Shown one piece after another: positions 38,021 to 49,128 of a stretch of DNA of 64,000 bases. Both the position numbers and the translations under genes were made by a program. Below the pieces are notes generated by a model. That model did not search any database. It was not told where the DNA came from and saw only the letters and a program-made list of their open reading frames with translations. How positions within the stretch are numbered: position 1 is the first letter of the stretch; every line of letters starts with the position of its first letter. Location: assembly GCA_905182255.1 (NCBI GenBank), contig CAJJAH010000002.1, forward strand, positions 1-64,000. Direction: 5' to 3'. Origin of the DNA: Cryomorphaceae bacterium BACL11 MAG-121001-bin54 (GTDB lineage Bacteria; Bacteroidota; Bacteroidia; Flavobacteriales; BACL11).

Positions 38021-38107
38021 TTTTCTGTTTTTATTATTGCAAACTTAAAGAAATAAATTGCTAAAAACTACAAACTAAAAACCAAAAACTATCTTACTTT
38101 TGTCAAT

Positions 38108-38740
38108 ATGGATAAACAAACTAAATCAGCAGTGGAAAGTGGAGAGATGCTACCTTTAATGGAAGCATTTTATACGATTCAAGGTGAAGGTTATTACTCA
38201 GGTAAAGCTGCTTATTTTTTACGCATTGGTGGTTGTGATGTTGGCTGCCATTGGTGTGATGTTAAGGAAAGTTGGAATGCTGACTTGCATCCACCAACTA
38301 GTATTACTGATATTCTAATAGGCATTGCTCAATTTCCTGTGGATACAGTTGTAATAACTGGGGGAGAACCCTTAATGTGGAATTTGGATAAATTGACTGC
38401 AGCCTTAAAATTGGAGGGTTTAAAAGTACATTTGGAAACTTCAGGAGCCTACCCATATAGTGGTGATTTTGATTGGGTGTGTATGTCTCCAAAAAAAATG
38501 CAAGCGCCCTTGCCAGCAATAAAACCCATAACAAGTGAGTTAAAGGTTATTGTGAATAATAAACATGATTTTGTTTGGGCTGAACAGCAAAGGGAAGGAT
38601 TGACTAATGATTGTAAACTCTACTTACAAGCTGAATGGAGTAAGCGTGAAAAAATAATTCCAATGATTATTGATTTTGTAAAAGAAAATAAGGATTGGAC
38701 CATTTCTTTGCAAAGCCATAAATACATGAATATTCCTTAA
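38108..38740 (+). CDS. queE: 7-carboxy-7-deazaguanine synthase
   Basis: MEAFYTIQGEGYYSGKAAYFLRIGGCDVGCHWCDVKESW...TGGEPLMW. Confidence 0.95.
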   Translation: MDKQTKSAVESGEMLPLMEAFYTIQGEGYYSGKAAYFLRIGGCDVGCHWCDVKESWNADLHPPTSITDILIGIAQFPVDTVVITGGEPLMWNLDKLTAALKLEGLKVHLETSGAYPYSGDFDWVCMSPKKMQAPLPAIKPITSELKVIVNNKHDFVWAEQQREGLTNDCKLYLQAEWSKREKIIPMIIDFVKENKDWTISLQSHKYMNIP

Positions 38741-40350
38741 TGAGATTTTTTCTTGTTATACTATTCTTGTTTCCTGCAACTTCCTTTGCACAAAAAAAGG
38801 ATTATAAAACTTATGATAAGGCAGTAAAATATAATAATGAAGGTAATATTAAAAAAGCCATAAAATATGCAAATAAAGTCCTTGAGAAATCATCAGATTG
38901 GAGTAAACCAAACTTGCTTCTAGCTTCAATTTATGCTAATAATAATCAGATTGAGCTTGCTGCTGATTATTTATTAAAGGTTTATGATGAAAATACTCTT
39001 AATGATGTAAAAGGAATTGAACAAGTTACTGAACTTTTTTATAATAATGGTTTTTATGAGAAAGCTCTTTATTACGCTGAAAAAACAATTTCAAATAATA
39101 TTGAAGAGTACAGGCTAACATCTAAAATTGATAGATATATTGAAAACTGCCAATTTGCAATTAAGGCATTAAAAAATCCTATTTATTTTGATGCAACAAA
39201 TATTGGTGAGCTTGTAAACTCTTCTATGACTGAGTATGTAAATGCAATAACTGTTGATGCAAAAAAAATACTTTTTACAAGAAGAATGGAATCGAATCAA
39301 AATCGTGATCAAGAGGATCTTTTTGTGTATGATATTCCAAGTAATACAGTAAGTCCTTTACCGTTCAATACATTACAAAATGAGGGTGCAATTACGGTTT
39401 CTGCTGATGGAACTATGTATGTATATACTGCTTGTGATAGGGCGAACAGTATTGGTGGTTGCGATTTGTATATCAGACAATATTCCAAGGAGAATGGATG
39501 GTCTAAAGAATATAATTTAGGTGAAAATGTTAACACTAATAAATGGGAATCTCAAGCCTGTTTTTCTCCTGATGAAAAGTATTTGTATTTTATAAGTAAT
39601 CGTTCTGGTGGTTATGGAAAAGAAGATGTTTGGAGGTCAGAAATTACTAAAAAAGGTTTTATGCCAGCTAAAAATTTAGGTAGTAGTATTAATACTAATC
39701 AAGTTGAAATGTCTCCTTTTTTGCATCCTGATAATTTAACGCTTTATTTTGCCTCAGATGGCCATATTGGTATGGGTGATGATGATCTATTCGTAAGTAG
39801 AAGAGTTAATGCCCAAGAGGATTGGGATATTCCTGAAAATATGGGTTATCCAATAAATACGCACAATTCAGAAAATTCTTTAATTGTATCAAGTGATGGG
39901 AAAACTGCTTATTACACGTCTGATATTAGTGGTTTTGGAAAGGAGGATATCTTTCAGTTTGAATTGCCTGAAAATTTGCAAGCCGAGCCATTAGCGGATT
40001 TAGAATTGGATATCATTACCAACAAAGCAGGAGAGGAGGTAATACTTAAAAATGTAACTTTTGAAAGTAATTCCTATTCCTTGAAGGAAAGCTCTTTTGA
40101 TGAATTGAATAAATTAATTATTTATCTTCAAAAGAGCCCGAACTTACAAATTGAAATTCAAGGTCATACGGACAATGTGGGTAATGAAACAGATAATAAA
40201 TTACTATCCAAACAAAGAGCCAAAGTTGTATTTGAATACTTAAGTGCCAAGCTTGAAAATAAATTGACCTATAAAGGATTTGGAGAAAGCCAACTTCTAG
40301 GAGAGAATAACGATAAGAATAGAAGGACTTCTTTTGTTATTAAAGAGTAA
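38740..40350 (+). CDS. OmpA family protein with TPR and PD40 repeats
   Basis: C-term LQIEIQGHTDNVGNETDNKLLSKQRAKVVFEYL; FSPDEKYLYFISNRSGGYG. Confidence 0.92.
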   Translation: MRFFLVILFLFPATSFAQKKDYKTYDKAVKYNNEGNIKKAIKYANKVLEKSSDWSKPNLLLASIYANNNQIELAADYLLKVYDENTLNDVKGIEQVTELFYNNGFYEKALYYAEKTISNNIEEYRLTSKIDRYIENCQFAIKALKNPIYFDATNIGELVNSSMTEYVNAITVDAKKILFTRRMESNQNRDQEDLFVYDIPSNTVSPLPFNTLQNEGAITVSADGTMYVYTACDRANSIGGCDLYIRQYSKENGWSKEYNLGENVNTNKWESQACFSPDEKYLYFISNRSGGYGKEDVWRSEITKKGFMPAKNLGSSINTNQVEMSPFLHPDNLTLYFASDGHIGMGDDDLFVSRRVNAQEDWDIPENMGYPINTHNSENSLIVSSDGKTAYYTSDISGFGKEDIFQFELPENLQAEPLADLELDIITNKAGEEVILKNVTFESNSYSLKESSFDELNKLIIYLQKSPNLQIEIQGHTDNVGNETDNKLLSKQRAKVVFEYLSAKLENKLTYKGFGESQLLGENNDKNRRTSFVIKE

Positions 40351-40415
40351 AACTAAAACTAGGTTTTATTATAAATATATTTCTATCGTACTGCTTGTAG
40401 TAATCACTTTCCAAG

Positions 40416-42260
40416 CTAAATAGATTCAACAAAATCTAAAAATACTTTTTTATGGTGATCTAAGTCCATGTTAGGAGAAAGTGCAACACGAGCAATATAA
40501 TCTTTATCAACTTCTTTAGTGGTTCCTTGTGTAGATGTAGCGGGAATAGTCCAATAACAGCCGTTTAACTGCCCATAACTTACGCAATACTTACTTTCAT
40601 TAGGAATTTCGGTAATCATCAAATTAATTAATACATGATTTAACTTTCTTTTATATTCTTCTTTTTCTGTATCAGTAGTTCCTTTAGTAGGTAGGTCTAA
40701 TGAAAATACTGATGGAGTAAATCCTTGTTGGGCCAATTCTTCTGAGACAAAATTGATTTTTGCTTCTGGTAGAGTTTTATTAATGAAATTTACAAATTCA
40801 CGTGTATTCAGGTATGCATCACTAATTCTTTTATTCATAGATGGCATTTGCTTTGCCAAAAGCTCATATTGTAGATTTGTTGCCTCATTATCGCAAAGTG
40901 TTAAGTGAAATTCTATTTTATCCATTAAGGATTCTGTTCTAGTATTTCCAACACAGTATCCAGCAGTACATTTTCCACCACTAGGAAACTTAGATCCACT
41001 CACATACGAAATGGTTCTAACTTTTGACAATATTTCATCTTTACCTAAAAAGTGAACATTAGGACAAAAAGTTTGATCTAATATAAAAACAGGTTCTATA
41101 GCCAACTGTCCAGTTACTGTTCTGCGTTCTTGACTTAGCACTTTCTCTAATTGTATTAATTCAGGTACTTCAACTCTTGGGTTGGTTGGAATTTCAGCAA
41201 TGATATAAGGGACGCCATCTTCTTTAGCAATTTCATCTAAAACTACATTAATACTATTTACCATATCATTACCACTATCTACTTGTAAATCTACAACTTC
41301 AACATTATCAATACAAGCAGCAACTCGTCTTGCTTGATCATTTGTTCCGCCATAACAATTTGGAGGTACAATAAATCGGATAGCTCTCCCTTTATGATTT
41401 TCTAGAGCATGATGAATAAGTCCCATCATAATTGCATACTGAATAGATAGACCACTAGAACCTACTACTGACTTTGTATTTGTTCCGGTAATATCTGCAA
41501 TTGATTCTAAAACAAGATTTTTATTTGATTCATAATTACTTCTATTATTTTCAAAATTAGATTTATTTATAATTGAATTTAAATTAGCAAGACAATTCAC
41601 TGGTGTCATTGCAATAGTTTCTCTTCTGCGTACATGTTGAATTTCCGAAATATAATTTTTATTTTTATCACCATTAATTAATAAAATACTTCCAAATTTT
41701 GACTGTATGTTAATAAAGAAGTCAATCTCAGGTTTAAGATAAATATTACTAATTTCATCTTGTTGTGAAATGAAAACGGTACTTCCATTAAACGCAGAAA
41801 TATCTTCTACTTTCTCAACTTTTTTTAAATCAAATTTATATCCATAGATATTCTTTAGTACTTTAAAATCAATAAACTTTGGCAACTCATCTGTAAAAAC
41901 AATTTGGGTACTTTTATTAGCTAACAAATTTTTTCTTAGAATTGCCAAAATAGGAATTGTCTTTGATGAAAAACTTATTACATTTTTTGGTTTTATATTA
42001 TTTATCTTAGCAATCACCCATTCTAATAAACAAGATAAAGGATGGCCTAATCGTATATAGTCGTAAGCAGTAGGCAGTTCATTTATTGCTAATGATTCAG
42101 AATTATTATTGTTAAATAAGATTTCAAACTTATCTAAGAATTGTGTTTTGGCTAATTTTTCATCAAAAATATCTAGTCGATGGGTTGTCAGATTTAGCCA
42201 GCTTGATGGCATATTTTCTAATGTATCTTTAATAAAATTTAGCATTTTAATGTCTTTCAT
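40416..42260 (-). CDS. PLP-dependent Cys/Met metabolism-like enzyme with N-terminal extension
   Basis: VSGSKFPSGGKCTAGYCVGN (PLP-lysine region); FIVPPNCYGGTNDQARRVA; FILDQTFCPN. Confidence 0.75.
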   Translation of the reverse strand: MKDIKMLNFIKDTLENMPSSWLNLTTHRLDIFDEKLAKTQFLDKFEILFNNNNSESLAINELPTAYDYIRLGHPLSCLLEWVIAKINNIKPKNVISFSSKTIPILAILRKNLLANKSTQIVFTDELPKFIDFKVLKNIYGYKFDLKKVEKVEDISAFNGSTVFISQQDEISNIYLKPEIDFFINIQSKFGSILLINGDKNKNYISEIQHVRRRETIAMTPVNCLANLNSIINKSNFENNRSNYESNKNLVLESIADITGTNTKSVVGSSGLSIQYAIMMGLIHHALENHKGRAIRFIVPPNCYGGTNDQARRVAACIDNVEVVDLQVDSGNDMVNSINVVLDEIAKEDGVPYIIAEIPTNPRVEVPELIQLEKVLSQERRTVTGQLAIEPVFILDQTFCPNVHFLGKDEILSKVRTISYVSGSKFPSGGKCTAGYCVGNTRTESLMDKIEFHLTLCDNEATNLQYELLAKQMPSMNKRISDAYLNTREFVNFINKTLPEAKINFVSEELAQQGFTPSVFSLDLPTKGTTDTEKEEYKRKLNHVLINLMITEIPNESKYCVSYGQLNGCYWTIPATSTQGTTKEVDKDYIARVALSPNMDLDHHKKVFLDFVESI

Positions 42261-42288
42261 AATATCCTATATAGGCTGGCAAAGTATA

Positions 42289-43779
42289 TTAATTAAAAAT
42301 ATCTTCTTTGCTTTTTGGTTGCTCAGCACCTCTCCATAAAAAACCTTTCAAGTAACGGTTTTTTTCATCAATATCTTTATAAGGCGTAGTAGTAGATTTA
42401 GGTTTAACTTCATAGTTAACCTCTTTTAGTTTATTTTCATTAAAGTAGAGAATCAAGTCTGAGCTTTCGGAGTAATTAAGACCTATTTTATCTTCAGTTT
42501 TTTCATCTCTAATTAAAAATGTACTCTGCCCATTCCCATTTACATCAATACGACTCATAATATTATTTGAAAAATAAGCAGTCATTTCTTTACCTTTTAT
42601 TTGGTTATAATCTAAAGAATCCTCTTTTAAAACAATCATAGGGTTAGGTTTTAAAAAGATACATGATATTTCCCCCTTGTTTATCAAGAATTGTAAGCTA
42701 TCAGCAGTTATTTGAAAGCCATCTGACCATAAAATAGGTTTGTTAAACATTTCAACTACAGAATCTTTAGAACTATAGCTTAAAGAATCGCATTTTCCTT
42801 GAAAGTCTGTTTTAAAGAATTTTACTTTATCGTATGCAAGTATTTTTTTTTCATCATCATTTTGATTATAAACAAATTGCTTGGCATGCATAAATAAACT
42901 ATCATCTTCAAAAATTAATTTCAGTATAGGAATTCCGCTAATAAGTATTTTTTCTTCTGCTTCAAAATACTCAGCAATTTCTCCATAGACAGTTATATTT
43001 TCTATTGTATCAATAAGTTGAACATTACTTAAAGCCTTGCCATATTGTAAATTCTTATTATAATATAGACTATCTCCTTTCAATAAGTAATTTTTAGTTT
43101 TGATATAGGAGTTTTCTCTAAATTGGGCTATGTCAGTTTTTGTATTATACCAACCATTTTCACAATAAATAGTTTTTTTATTAGAAATAATTAAAGATGG
43201 ACCAAAAAAATAAGTTACCTCATTGTAAGTATTATAGTGCATATTATCAGTAAGTATCTTGTAATCCTCATTAGTAACAACAACTGAATCTTCAAAAATA
43301 AAACTGTGAATATTTGAATTATAAGCACCTTTTTTAGAATTAATTATTTTATCATTATCAGTAATATTTCCTTGTTTTGGGTAAGAGGCTATATTTGTAC
43401 TTAAATTATAGAATACTTGTTTAGTTCTTAAGGTCATTTGCTTGTCAATTAGGATTACATCTCCCAAAATATCTGCTTTGTTATCTAAACCAAAATAGGT
43501 AAGTGTTTTACCTGTAAGAGTAATGCTATCACCTTGGTTAATTTTAATATTACCAAAGGCTTCCATTTTATTTTCAGTAGTATAATGATAAGCAGAATCA
43601 CAAGTCATTATAGCATTATTGTGTAAAAAGGAAACATTTCCAATTAATCTCCAATAATCTGGGTGAATATTAGAATTTGCATATGTTTTATCAGCATTTA
43701 AAATTTCTATTTTTTTATTTTCCTGAGCAATTAGGTTTGTACTCAATAATAATAGTAAAATATTAAATATAACTTTCAA
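42289..43779 (-). CDS. OstA/LptA-like LPS transport protein
   Basis: EILNADKTYANSNIHPDYWRLIGNVSFLHNNAIMTCDSAYHYTTENKMEAFGNIKINQGD. Confidence 0.85.
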   Translation of the reverse strand: MKVIFNILLLLLSTNLIAQENKKIEILNADKTYANSNIHPDYWRLIGNVSFLHNNAIMTCDSAYHYTTENKMEAFGNIKINQGDSITLTGKTLTYFGLDNKADILGDVILIDKQMTLRTKQVFYNLSTNIASYPKQGNITDNDKIINSKKGAYNSNIHSFIFEDSVVVTNEDYKILTDNMHYNTYNEVTYFFGPSLIISNKKTIYCENGWYNTKTDIAQFRENSYIKTKNYLLKGDSLYYNKNLQYGKALSNVQLIDTIENITVYGEIAEYFEAEEKILISGIPILKLIFEDDSLFMHAKQFVYNQNDDEKKILAYDKVKFFKTDFQGKCDSLSYSSKDSVVEMFNKPILWSDGFQITADSLQFLINKGEISCIFLKPNPMIVLKEDSLDYNQIKGKEMTAYFSNNIMSRIDVNGNGQSTFLIRDEKTEDKIGLNYSESSDLILYFNENKLKEVNYEVKPKSTTTPYKDIDEKNRYLKGFLWRGAEQPKSKEDIFN

Positions 43780-43781
43780 AG

Positions 43782-45044
43782 TTATCTGTAAAGAGTTTGA
43801 TTTCTATCAGGACCAACTGATACAATTGTAATAGGAGTTTCTAACACTTCTTCTAACCATGATATATATTCATGTACTTCTTTTGGAGCAAGCGATAAAT
43901 TTTTTAATTGCATTAAGTCCATTTTCCATCCTTTAAGGTCTTTGTAAATGGGAATAAGATCTTCATTATCCTCAAAAGGCAAATAGTCAATTTTTACACC
44001 ATTTAATTCATAATGTGTACAGGCTTTAATAGTATCAATTCCAGATAATACATCAGCTTTCATCATCATTAATTGAGTAACACCGTTAATGTTAATTGCA
44101 TATTTTAAAGCAGGAATATCAATCCAACCACATCTTCTTGCACGACCTGTAGTTGACCCAAATTCATTTCCAACTTTTGCTAATTGATCTCCGACTTTAT
44201 CAAATAGCTCTGAAGGAAAAGGTCCACTACCAACTCTTGTACAGTAAGCTTTAAAAATTCCAAATACTTCTCCAATTTTATTTGGAGCAATTCCTAAACC
44301 CGTACAAGCTCCTGCAGTGATTGTGTTAGAAGAGGTAACAAAAGGATATGAACCAAAATCTATATCTAATAATGCACCTTGAGCTCCTTCTGCTAATATC
44401 TTTTTATTATTTTTTAAAGCATTATGTATATAATGTTCACTTTCAATATGAGCAAAACTTTTTAAAGTTTCTAATGAGTCAAACCAAGCTTTTTCTAGTT
44501 TTTCTAATTCATATTCAAAATCGAAGAAATTAAGCAACTGAATATGCTTTTGTTTTAGTTTTTCATATCTTTTTTTAAAATCAATAGCAGAAATATCACC
44601 AACTCTAAGTCCGTTACGTCCCGTCTTATCCATGTAAGTTGGGCCAATTCCTTTTAAAGTAGAACCAATTTTTTCTTTTCCTTTTGCCTTTTCACTTGCA
44701 GCATCTAATAATTTGTGTGTAGGAAGTATAAGATGTGCCTTTTTAGAAATTAACAACTCAGACATTGGAATATTAAGGGCTTTAATATCAATTATTTCTC
44801 TTTCAAAAATAACAGGATCAATTACAACACCATTTCCAATTAAGTTGATAACACCAGGGTGAAAAATACCTGAAGGAATAGTGTGTAATACATGTTTTAT
44901 TCCATTAAACTCAAGAGTGTGACCAGCATTTGGCCCACCTTGAAAGCGTGCAATTATATCATATTTTGATGTTAATACATCAACAATTTTTCCTTTTCCC
45001 TCATCCCCCCACTGGAGTCCTAATAAAACATCTGCTTTCATCAA
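43782..45044 (-). CDS. purA: Adenylosuccinate synthase
   Basis: VLLGLQWGDEGKGKIVDVL...GPNAGHT...STTGRARRCGW. Confidence 0.97.
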   Translation of the reverse strand: MMKADVLLGLQWGDEGKGKIVDVLTSKYDIIARFQGGPNAGHTLEFNGIKHVLHTIPSGIFHPGVINLIGNGVVIDPVIFEREIIDIKALNIPMSELLISKKAHLILPTHKLLDAASEKAKGKEKIGSTLKGIGPTYMDKTGRNGLRVGDISAIDFKKRYEKLKQKHIQLLNFFDFEYELEKLEKAWFDSLETLKSFAHIESEHYIHNALKNNKKILAEGAQGALLDIDFGSYPFVTSSNTITAGACTGLGIAPNKIGEVFGIFKAYCTRVGSGPFPSELFDKVGDQLAKVGNEFGSTTGRARRCGWIDIPALKYAININGVTQLMMMKADVLSGIDTIKACTHYELNGVKIDYLPFEDNEDLIPIYKDLKGWKMDLMQLKNLSLAPKEVHEYISWLEEVLETPITIVSVGPDRNQTLYR

Positions 45045-45058
45045 TTATTTTGAAATTA

Positions 45059-45538
45059 CTAGTTATTTAACTTAATTTGACAATCTTGACACAGGCCATA
45101 TAAATTCAGAGCATGTCTACTTATTTTAAAACTCATGACTTCTTCAATTACATTTTTAATTCCTTGTATTCTTGGATCACAAAACTCAATTACCTTATCG
45201 CAGCTTGTACATATTAAGTGATCGTGCTGACGGTTAGAATATGATTTTTCGTATTGCGCTTGTGCCTTGCCAAACTGGTGCTTTCTAATCAAATGACAAT
45301 CTAGTAAAATTACTACTGTGTTATAAAGAGTGGCTCGACTAACACGGTATTTTTTGTTTTTCATTTGAATATACATTGATTCAATATCAAAATGACCTTC
45401 AAAATCGTAAATTTCTTTTAAAATTGCATAGCGCTCAGGAGTTTTCCTTTGCTTATTAACATTTAGATATTCTGTAAATATCTCAGAAACAGTTTCAATT
45501 ATTTTTTTGTCTGACACAATATTTATATTAAAAAACAA
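45059..45538 (-). CDS. Fur family transcriptional regulator
   Basis: KTPERYAILKEIYDFEGHFDIESMY...HDHLICTSCDKVIEF. Confidence 0.93.
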   Translation of the reverse strand: MFFNINIVSDKKIIETVSEIFTEYLNVNKQRKTPERYAILKEIYDFEGHFDIESMYIQMKNKKYRVSRATLYNTVVILLDCHLIRKHQFGKAQAQYEKSYSNRQHDHLICTSCDKVIEFCDPRIQGIKNVIEEVMSFKISRHALNLYGLCQDCQIKLNN

Positions 45539-45593
45539 AAATATAAAAAATTGGTATTTAGTAAAGGTAAATACTTAATAATGATTAATAAAT

Positions 45594-47795
45594 TTAGCTG
45601 TGTTTATAAGTTCGAGTAATTGAAGTGATCGCTTCAACTTTTTGAAGTTTTGTTGTAAGTTCTTTTAAGAACGCTACATTATGTACTTTTAAGGTTATAA
45701 TTCCTTCAAATACGCCATCATCACTTGTTATATTTATTGATTTTATATTTACATTCATTTGATTAGATATGATCTGAGTGACTTTGTTCATAAGGCCTAA
45801 ACTGTCTATTCCTTTTATGCTTATTGTAGCAATGAAGTCAATCTCATCTTTATTAACCCAATTGGACTTTAAAATTCGGTAAGCGTAGTTTGCCCTTAAC
45901 TGAATTGCATTTGGACAATCAGACCTATGAATTTTTATGCCATCAACAACTGTTAGAAAGCCAAATATAGTATCCCCAGGAATTGGATTGCAGCACTTAG
46001 CCATACCATAGTCTAATACTTGATCATTATCATTAAAAACAATCAGTTTTCTATCATCTTTAACTTTCGTTAGAAAAACTGGAGGACCGTAGATCTTGTT
46101 TTTAATTGTTTGATACCATCCTCTATTTTTAAGTTTAGAAAATTGTTTTATTTCAGTATTAGAGATTGCTCCAGTACCAAACCTAAAGTATAATTCTAAA
46201 GATGTGCCAGCATTAAAGTGTTTTATAAGCTCAGTTTCTGTTTGCTTAGAAAATTTAATTTTTAAGTGTCTTAATTTGCGCTCTGCTATTTCTTTTCCAA
46301 TTTTAGAAATTCTTTTTTTATCTTCTTTTAAGGCTGATTTTATTTTTGACTTTGCTCTAGATGTGATGACAAATCTAAGCCAATCTTTTCGTGGTCTTTG
46401 TTTAACTGATGTGATTACTTCTACTTGATTTCCACTATTTAATTGATGACTTAACGAAACTAGTTTACTATTTACTTTTACACCCATACATTTTAAACCT
46501 ACATCTGTATGTATTGAAAAAGCAAAATCAAGAGCTGTAGCTCCTTTGGGTAAAGTTTTTAAGTCACCTCCAGGAGTAAATACATATATCTCACCAGAAT
46601 ATAAATTTAATTTAAAATCATCAATAAAATCAATAGCATTAGTTTCAGGATTTTCTAAAAGTTCACGTATGTTATCAATCCATACGTCTAAAGAATTCTC
46701 CTTACTTCCCTCTTGTTTGTATTTCCAATGTGCAGCATATCCTTTTTCTGCAATCTCATCCATTCTTCTACTTCTTATTTGTACCTCAACCCATTTTCCA
46801 TCATCTCCCATTACAGTAGTATGTAAAGATTCGTATCCATTGGCTTTAGAAGTAGAGATCCAATCTCTTAATCGATCAGGATTTGGCTTATAAAAATCAG
46901 TAACAATGGAATAGACTTTCCAGCAATCCGATTTTTCATTTTCGTTAGTCGAATCTACTATAACTCGAATTGCAAATTTGTCAAATACATTATCAAAATT
47001 AACACCTTTACTTACTATTTTATTTCGTATTGAAAAAATAGACTTAGGCCTTCCTTTAATTGAAAAATCTAAGTTATTCTCTTTTAATTTATTTCTAATA
47101 GGTCGGCAGAATTTTCCAATATACTTTGTTCTTTCTTCTTTTGATTCATTTAAGCTTACAGCAATTGCCTTATAAACTTCTGGTTTAGTAAATTTTAGTC
47201 CTAAATCCTCCATTTCAGTTTTAATAGAATATAGTCCTAATCTGTGAGCTAATGGTGCATAAAGATAAAGAGTTTCAGATGCTATTTTTAGCTGCTTTGC
47301 TTTAGTCATAGCATCTAAAGTCCTCATATTGTGTAGCCTATCAGCTAGCTTTATCAATATGACTCTAACATCATCTGACAGTGTAAGAAGCATCTTTCTA
47401 AAATTTTCAGCTTGCATTGATACATTTTTATCAAATACGTCCTGAATTTTAGTTAATCCATCAATTATTTTAGAAACTTTTTTGCCAAATAATTTTTCTA
47501 TATCATTTAAAGTATAATTAGTATCTTCTACAACATCATGTAAAAGTGCACATATAATTGAAGTAGTTCCAAGACCAATTTCTTTTGCTGCAATATGTGC
47601 AACAGCAATAGGGTGATAAATATAAGGTTCTCCAGATTTTCTGCGCATATTTTTGTGCGCTTCAACCGCCAGATTAAATGCTGCTCTTATTTCTTTCTTA
47701 TCTTGCTTGTTTGTCTTGTCTGCACATGCACGCAAAAGTGATTTATACTTATTAAGTATTTCCTTTTTTTCCTTTTCAAAATCAATTGGATGCAT
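45594..47795 (-). CDS. Bifunctional (p)ppGpp synthetase/hydrolase RelA/SpoT family
   Basis: HPIAVAHIAA...LLHDVVEDT (HD); TGS LPKGATALDFAFSIHTDVG; CCNPIPGD; C-terminal ACT. Confidence 0.95.
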   Translation of the reverse strand: MHPIDFEKEKKEILNKYKSLLRACADKTNKQDKKEIRAAFNLAVEAHKNMRRKSGEPYIYHPIAVAHIAAKEIGLGTTSIICALLHDVVEDTNYTLNDIEKLFGKKVSKIIDGLTKIQDVFDKNVSMQAENFRKMLLTLSDDVRVILIKLADRLHNMRTLDAMTKAKQLKIASETLYLYAPLAHRLGLYSIKTEMEDLGLKFTKPEVYKAIAVSLNESKEERTKYIGKFCRPIRNKLKENNLDFSIKGRPKSIFSIRNKIVSKGVNFDNVFDKFAIRVIVDSTNENEKSDCWKVYSIVTDFYKPNPDRLRDWISTSKANGYESLHTTVMGDDGKWVEVQIRSRRMDEIAEKGYAAHWKYKQEGSKENSLDVWIDNIRELLENPETNAIDFIDDFKLNLYSGEIYVFTPGGDLKTLPKGATALDFAFSIHTDVGLKCMGVKVNSKLVSLSHQLNSGNQVEVITSVKQRPRKDWLRFVITSRAKSKIKSALKEDKKRISKIGKEIAERKLRHLKIKFSKQTETELIKHFNAGTSLELYFRFGTGAISNTEIKQFSKLKNRGWYQTIKNKIYGPPVFLTKVKDDRKLIVFNDNDQVLDYGMAKCCNPIPGDTIFGFLTVVDGIKIHRSDCPNAIQLRANYAYRILKSNWVNKDEIDFIATISIKGIDSLGLMNKVTQIISNQMNVNIKSINITSDDGVFEGIITLKVHNVAFLKELTTKLQKVEAITSITRTYKHS

Positions 47796-47802
47796 GATAT
47801 AA

Positions 47803-49074
47803 TTAAGCGAAAATAGGGTATTTATTCATTAGCTCATTTACTGATTTTTTAACTTCAGTAATTACAATATTATCTTCATAGTTCATAATTACTTTGTCAA
47901 TTAGCTCTACTATGTAAGGAATTGTTTCTTCATTCACTCCTCTAGTAGTTATTGCAGGAGTTCCTACTCTAATTCCTGAAGTTATAAATGGAGATTGAGT
48001 GTCAAAAGGAACCATATTTTTATTTGCAGTAATGTCAGCAAGAACTAAAGCATTTTCCGCATCTTTTCCTGTTATATTTTTATTTCTTAAATCAATAAGC
48101 ATACAATGATTTTCAGTTCCTCCTGAAATAATTTTATAATCTCTTTTTATAAATTCCTCAGCCATTAGTTTAGCATTCTTTAAAACTTGTTTGCTATAAA
48201 TTTTAAACTCTGGTTTTAAAGCTTCACCAAAAGCAATAGCTTTAGCAGCAATTACATGTTCTAACGGACCACCTTGTGATCCTGGAAATACTCCTGAATT
48301 TAGAATTGCAGACATCATTCTAGTCTTTCCTTTAGGTGTTTTTAATCCCCACGGGTTTTCAAAATCTTTACCCATCATTATCATTCCTCCTCTTGGACCT
48401 CTTAAGGTTTTATGAGTTGTTGTAGTTAAAATATGACAATGTGGTGCAGGGTTATTAAGTAATTTAGCAGCAATTAGTCCAGAAGGATGTGCAATATCAC
48501 CCATTAATATAGCTCCTACTTTATCAGCAATATCTCTAAAACGAGCATAATCCCAATCTTGAGAATAAGCTGAACCTCCACAAATAATTAACTTGGGTTT
48601 TTCAATAATAGCAATTTCTTCTAATTTGTTATAATCTACCTTACCAGTTGACTTCTCAACATTATAAAAAGAAGTAGTGTAAAGTTTACCTGAAAAATTA
48701 ACAGGTGATCCATGAGTTAAATGTCCTCCATGAGAGAGGTTAAATCCTAATATTTTATCGCCGGCATTTAAACAAGCTAAAAATACAGCAGAATTAGCTT
48801 GAGATCCTGAATGAGGTTGCACATTTGCATACTCAACTCCAAATAATTCCTTAGCTCTATCAATAGCTAATTGCTCAACTTTATCTACCACTTCACATCC
48901 TCCATAATACCTTTTACCTGGATATCCTTCAGCATATTTATTGGTTAAACATGAGCCGAGAGCTTGCATTACCTCATCACTAACAAAGTTTTCTGAAGCA
49001 ATTAATTCAATACCATTTCTTTGCCTTTTATCTTCTTTTTTAATTAAATCAAAAATTATTTGATCATTTTTCAT
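47803..49074 (-). CDS. glyA: Serine hydroxymethyltransferase
   Basis: [39 protein letters not shown]...[14 protein letters not shown]. Confidence 0.97.
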   Translation of the reverse strand: MKNDQIIFDLIKKEDKRQRNGIELIASENFVSDEVMQALGSCLTNKYAEGYPGKRYYGGCEVVDKVEQLAIDRAKELFGVEYANVQPHSGSQANSAVFLACLNAGDKILGFNLSHGGHLTHGSPVNFSGKLYTTSFYNVEKSTGKVDYNKLEEIAIIEKPKLIICGGSAYSQDWDYARFRDIADKVGAILMGDIAHPSGLIAAKLLNNPAPHCHILTTTTHKTLRGPRGGMIMMGKDFENPWGLKTPKGKTRMMSAILNSGVFPGSQGGPLEHVIAAKAIAFGEALKPEFKIYSKQVLKNAKLMAEEFIKRDYKIISGGTENHCMLIDLRNKNITGKDAENALVLADITANKNMVPFDTQSPFITSGIRVGTPAITTRGVNEETIPYIVELIDKVIMNYEDNIVITEVKKSVNELMNKYPIFA

Positions 49075-49128
49075 CTGATAATTTATTTAAATTTATATTT
49101 TCGTGAACGCAACAAATGTATATATTTT

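Noticed and set aside
37731-38048. Antisense ORF 37731-38048 and other antisense ORFs such as 34693-35061, 46546-46893 and 49173-49580
   Set aside because: They lie fully or mostly opposite strongly supported genes (ftcD, DUF1569, relA/spoT, fabK-like) and have no recognisable domain.
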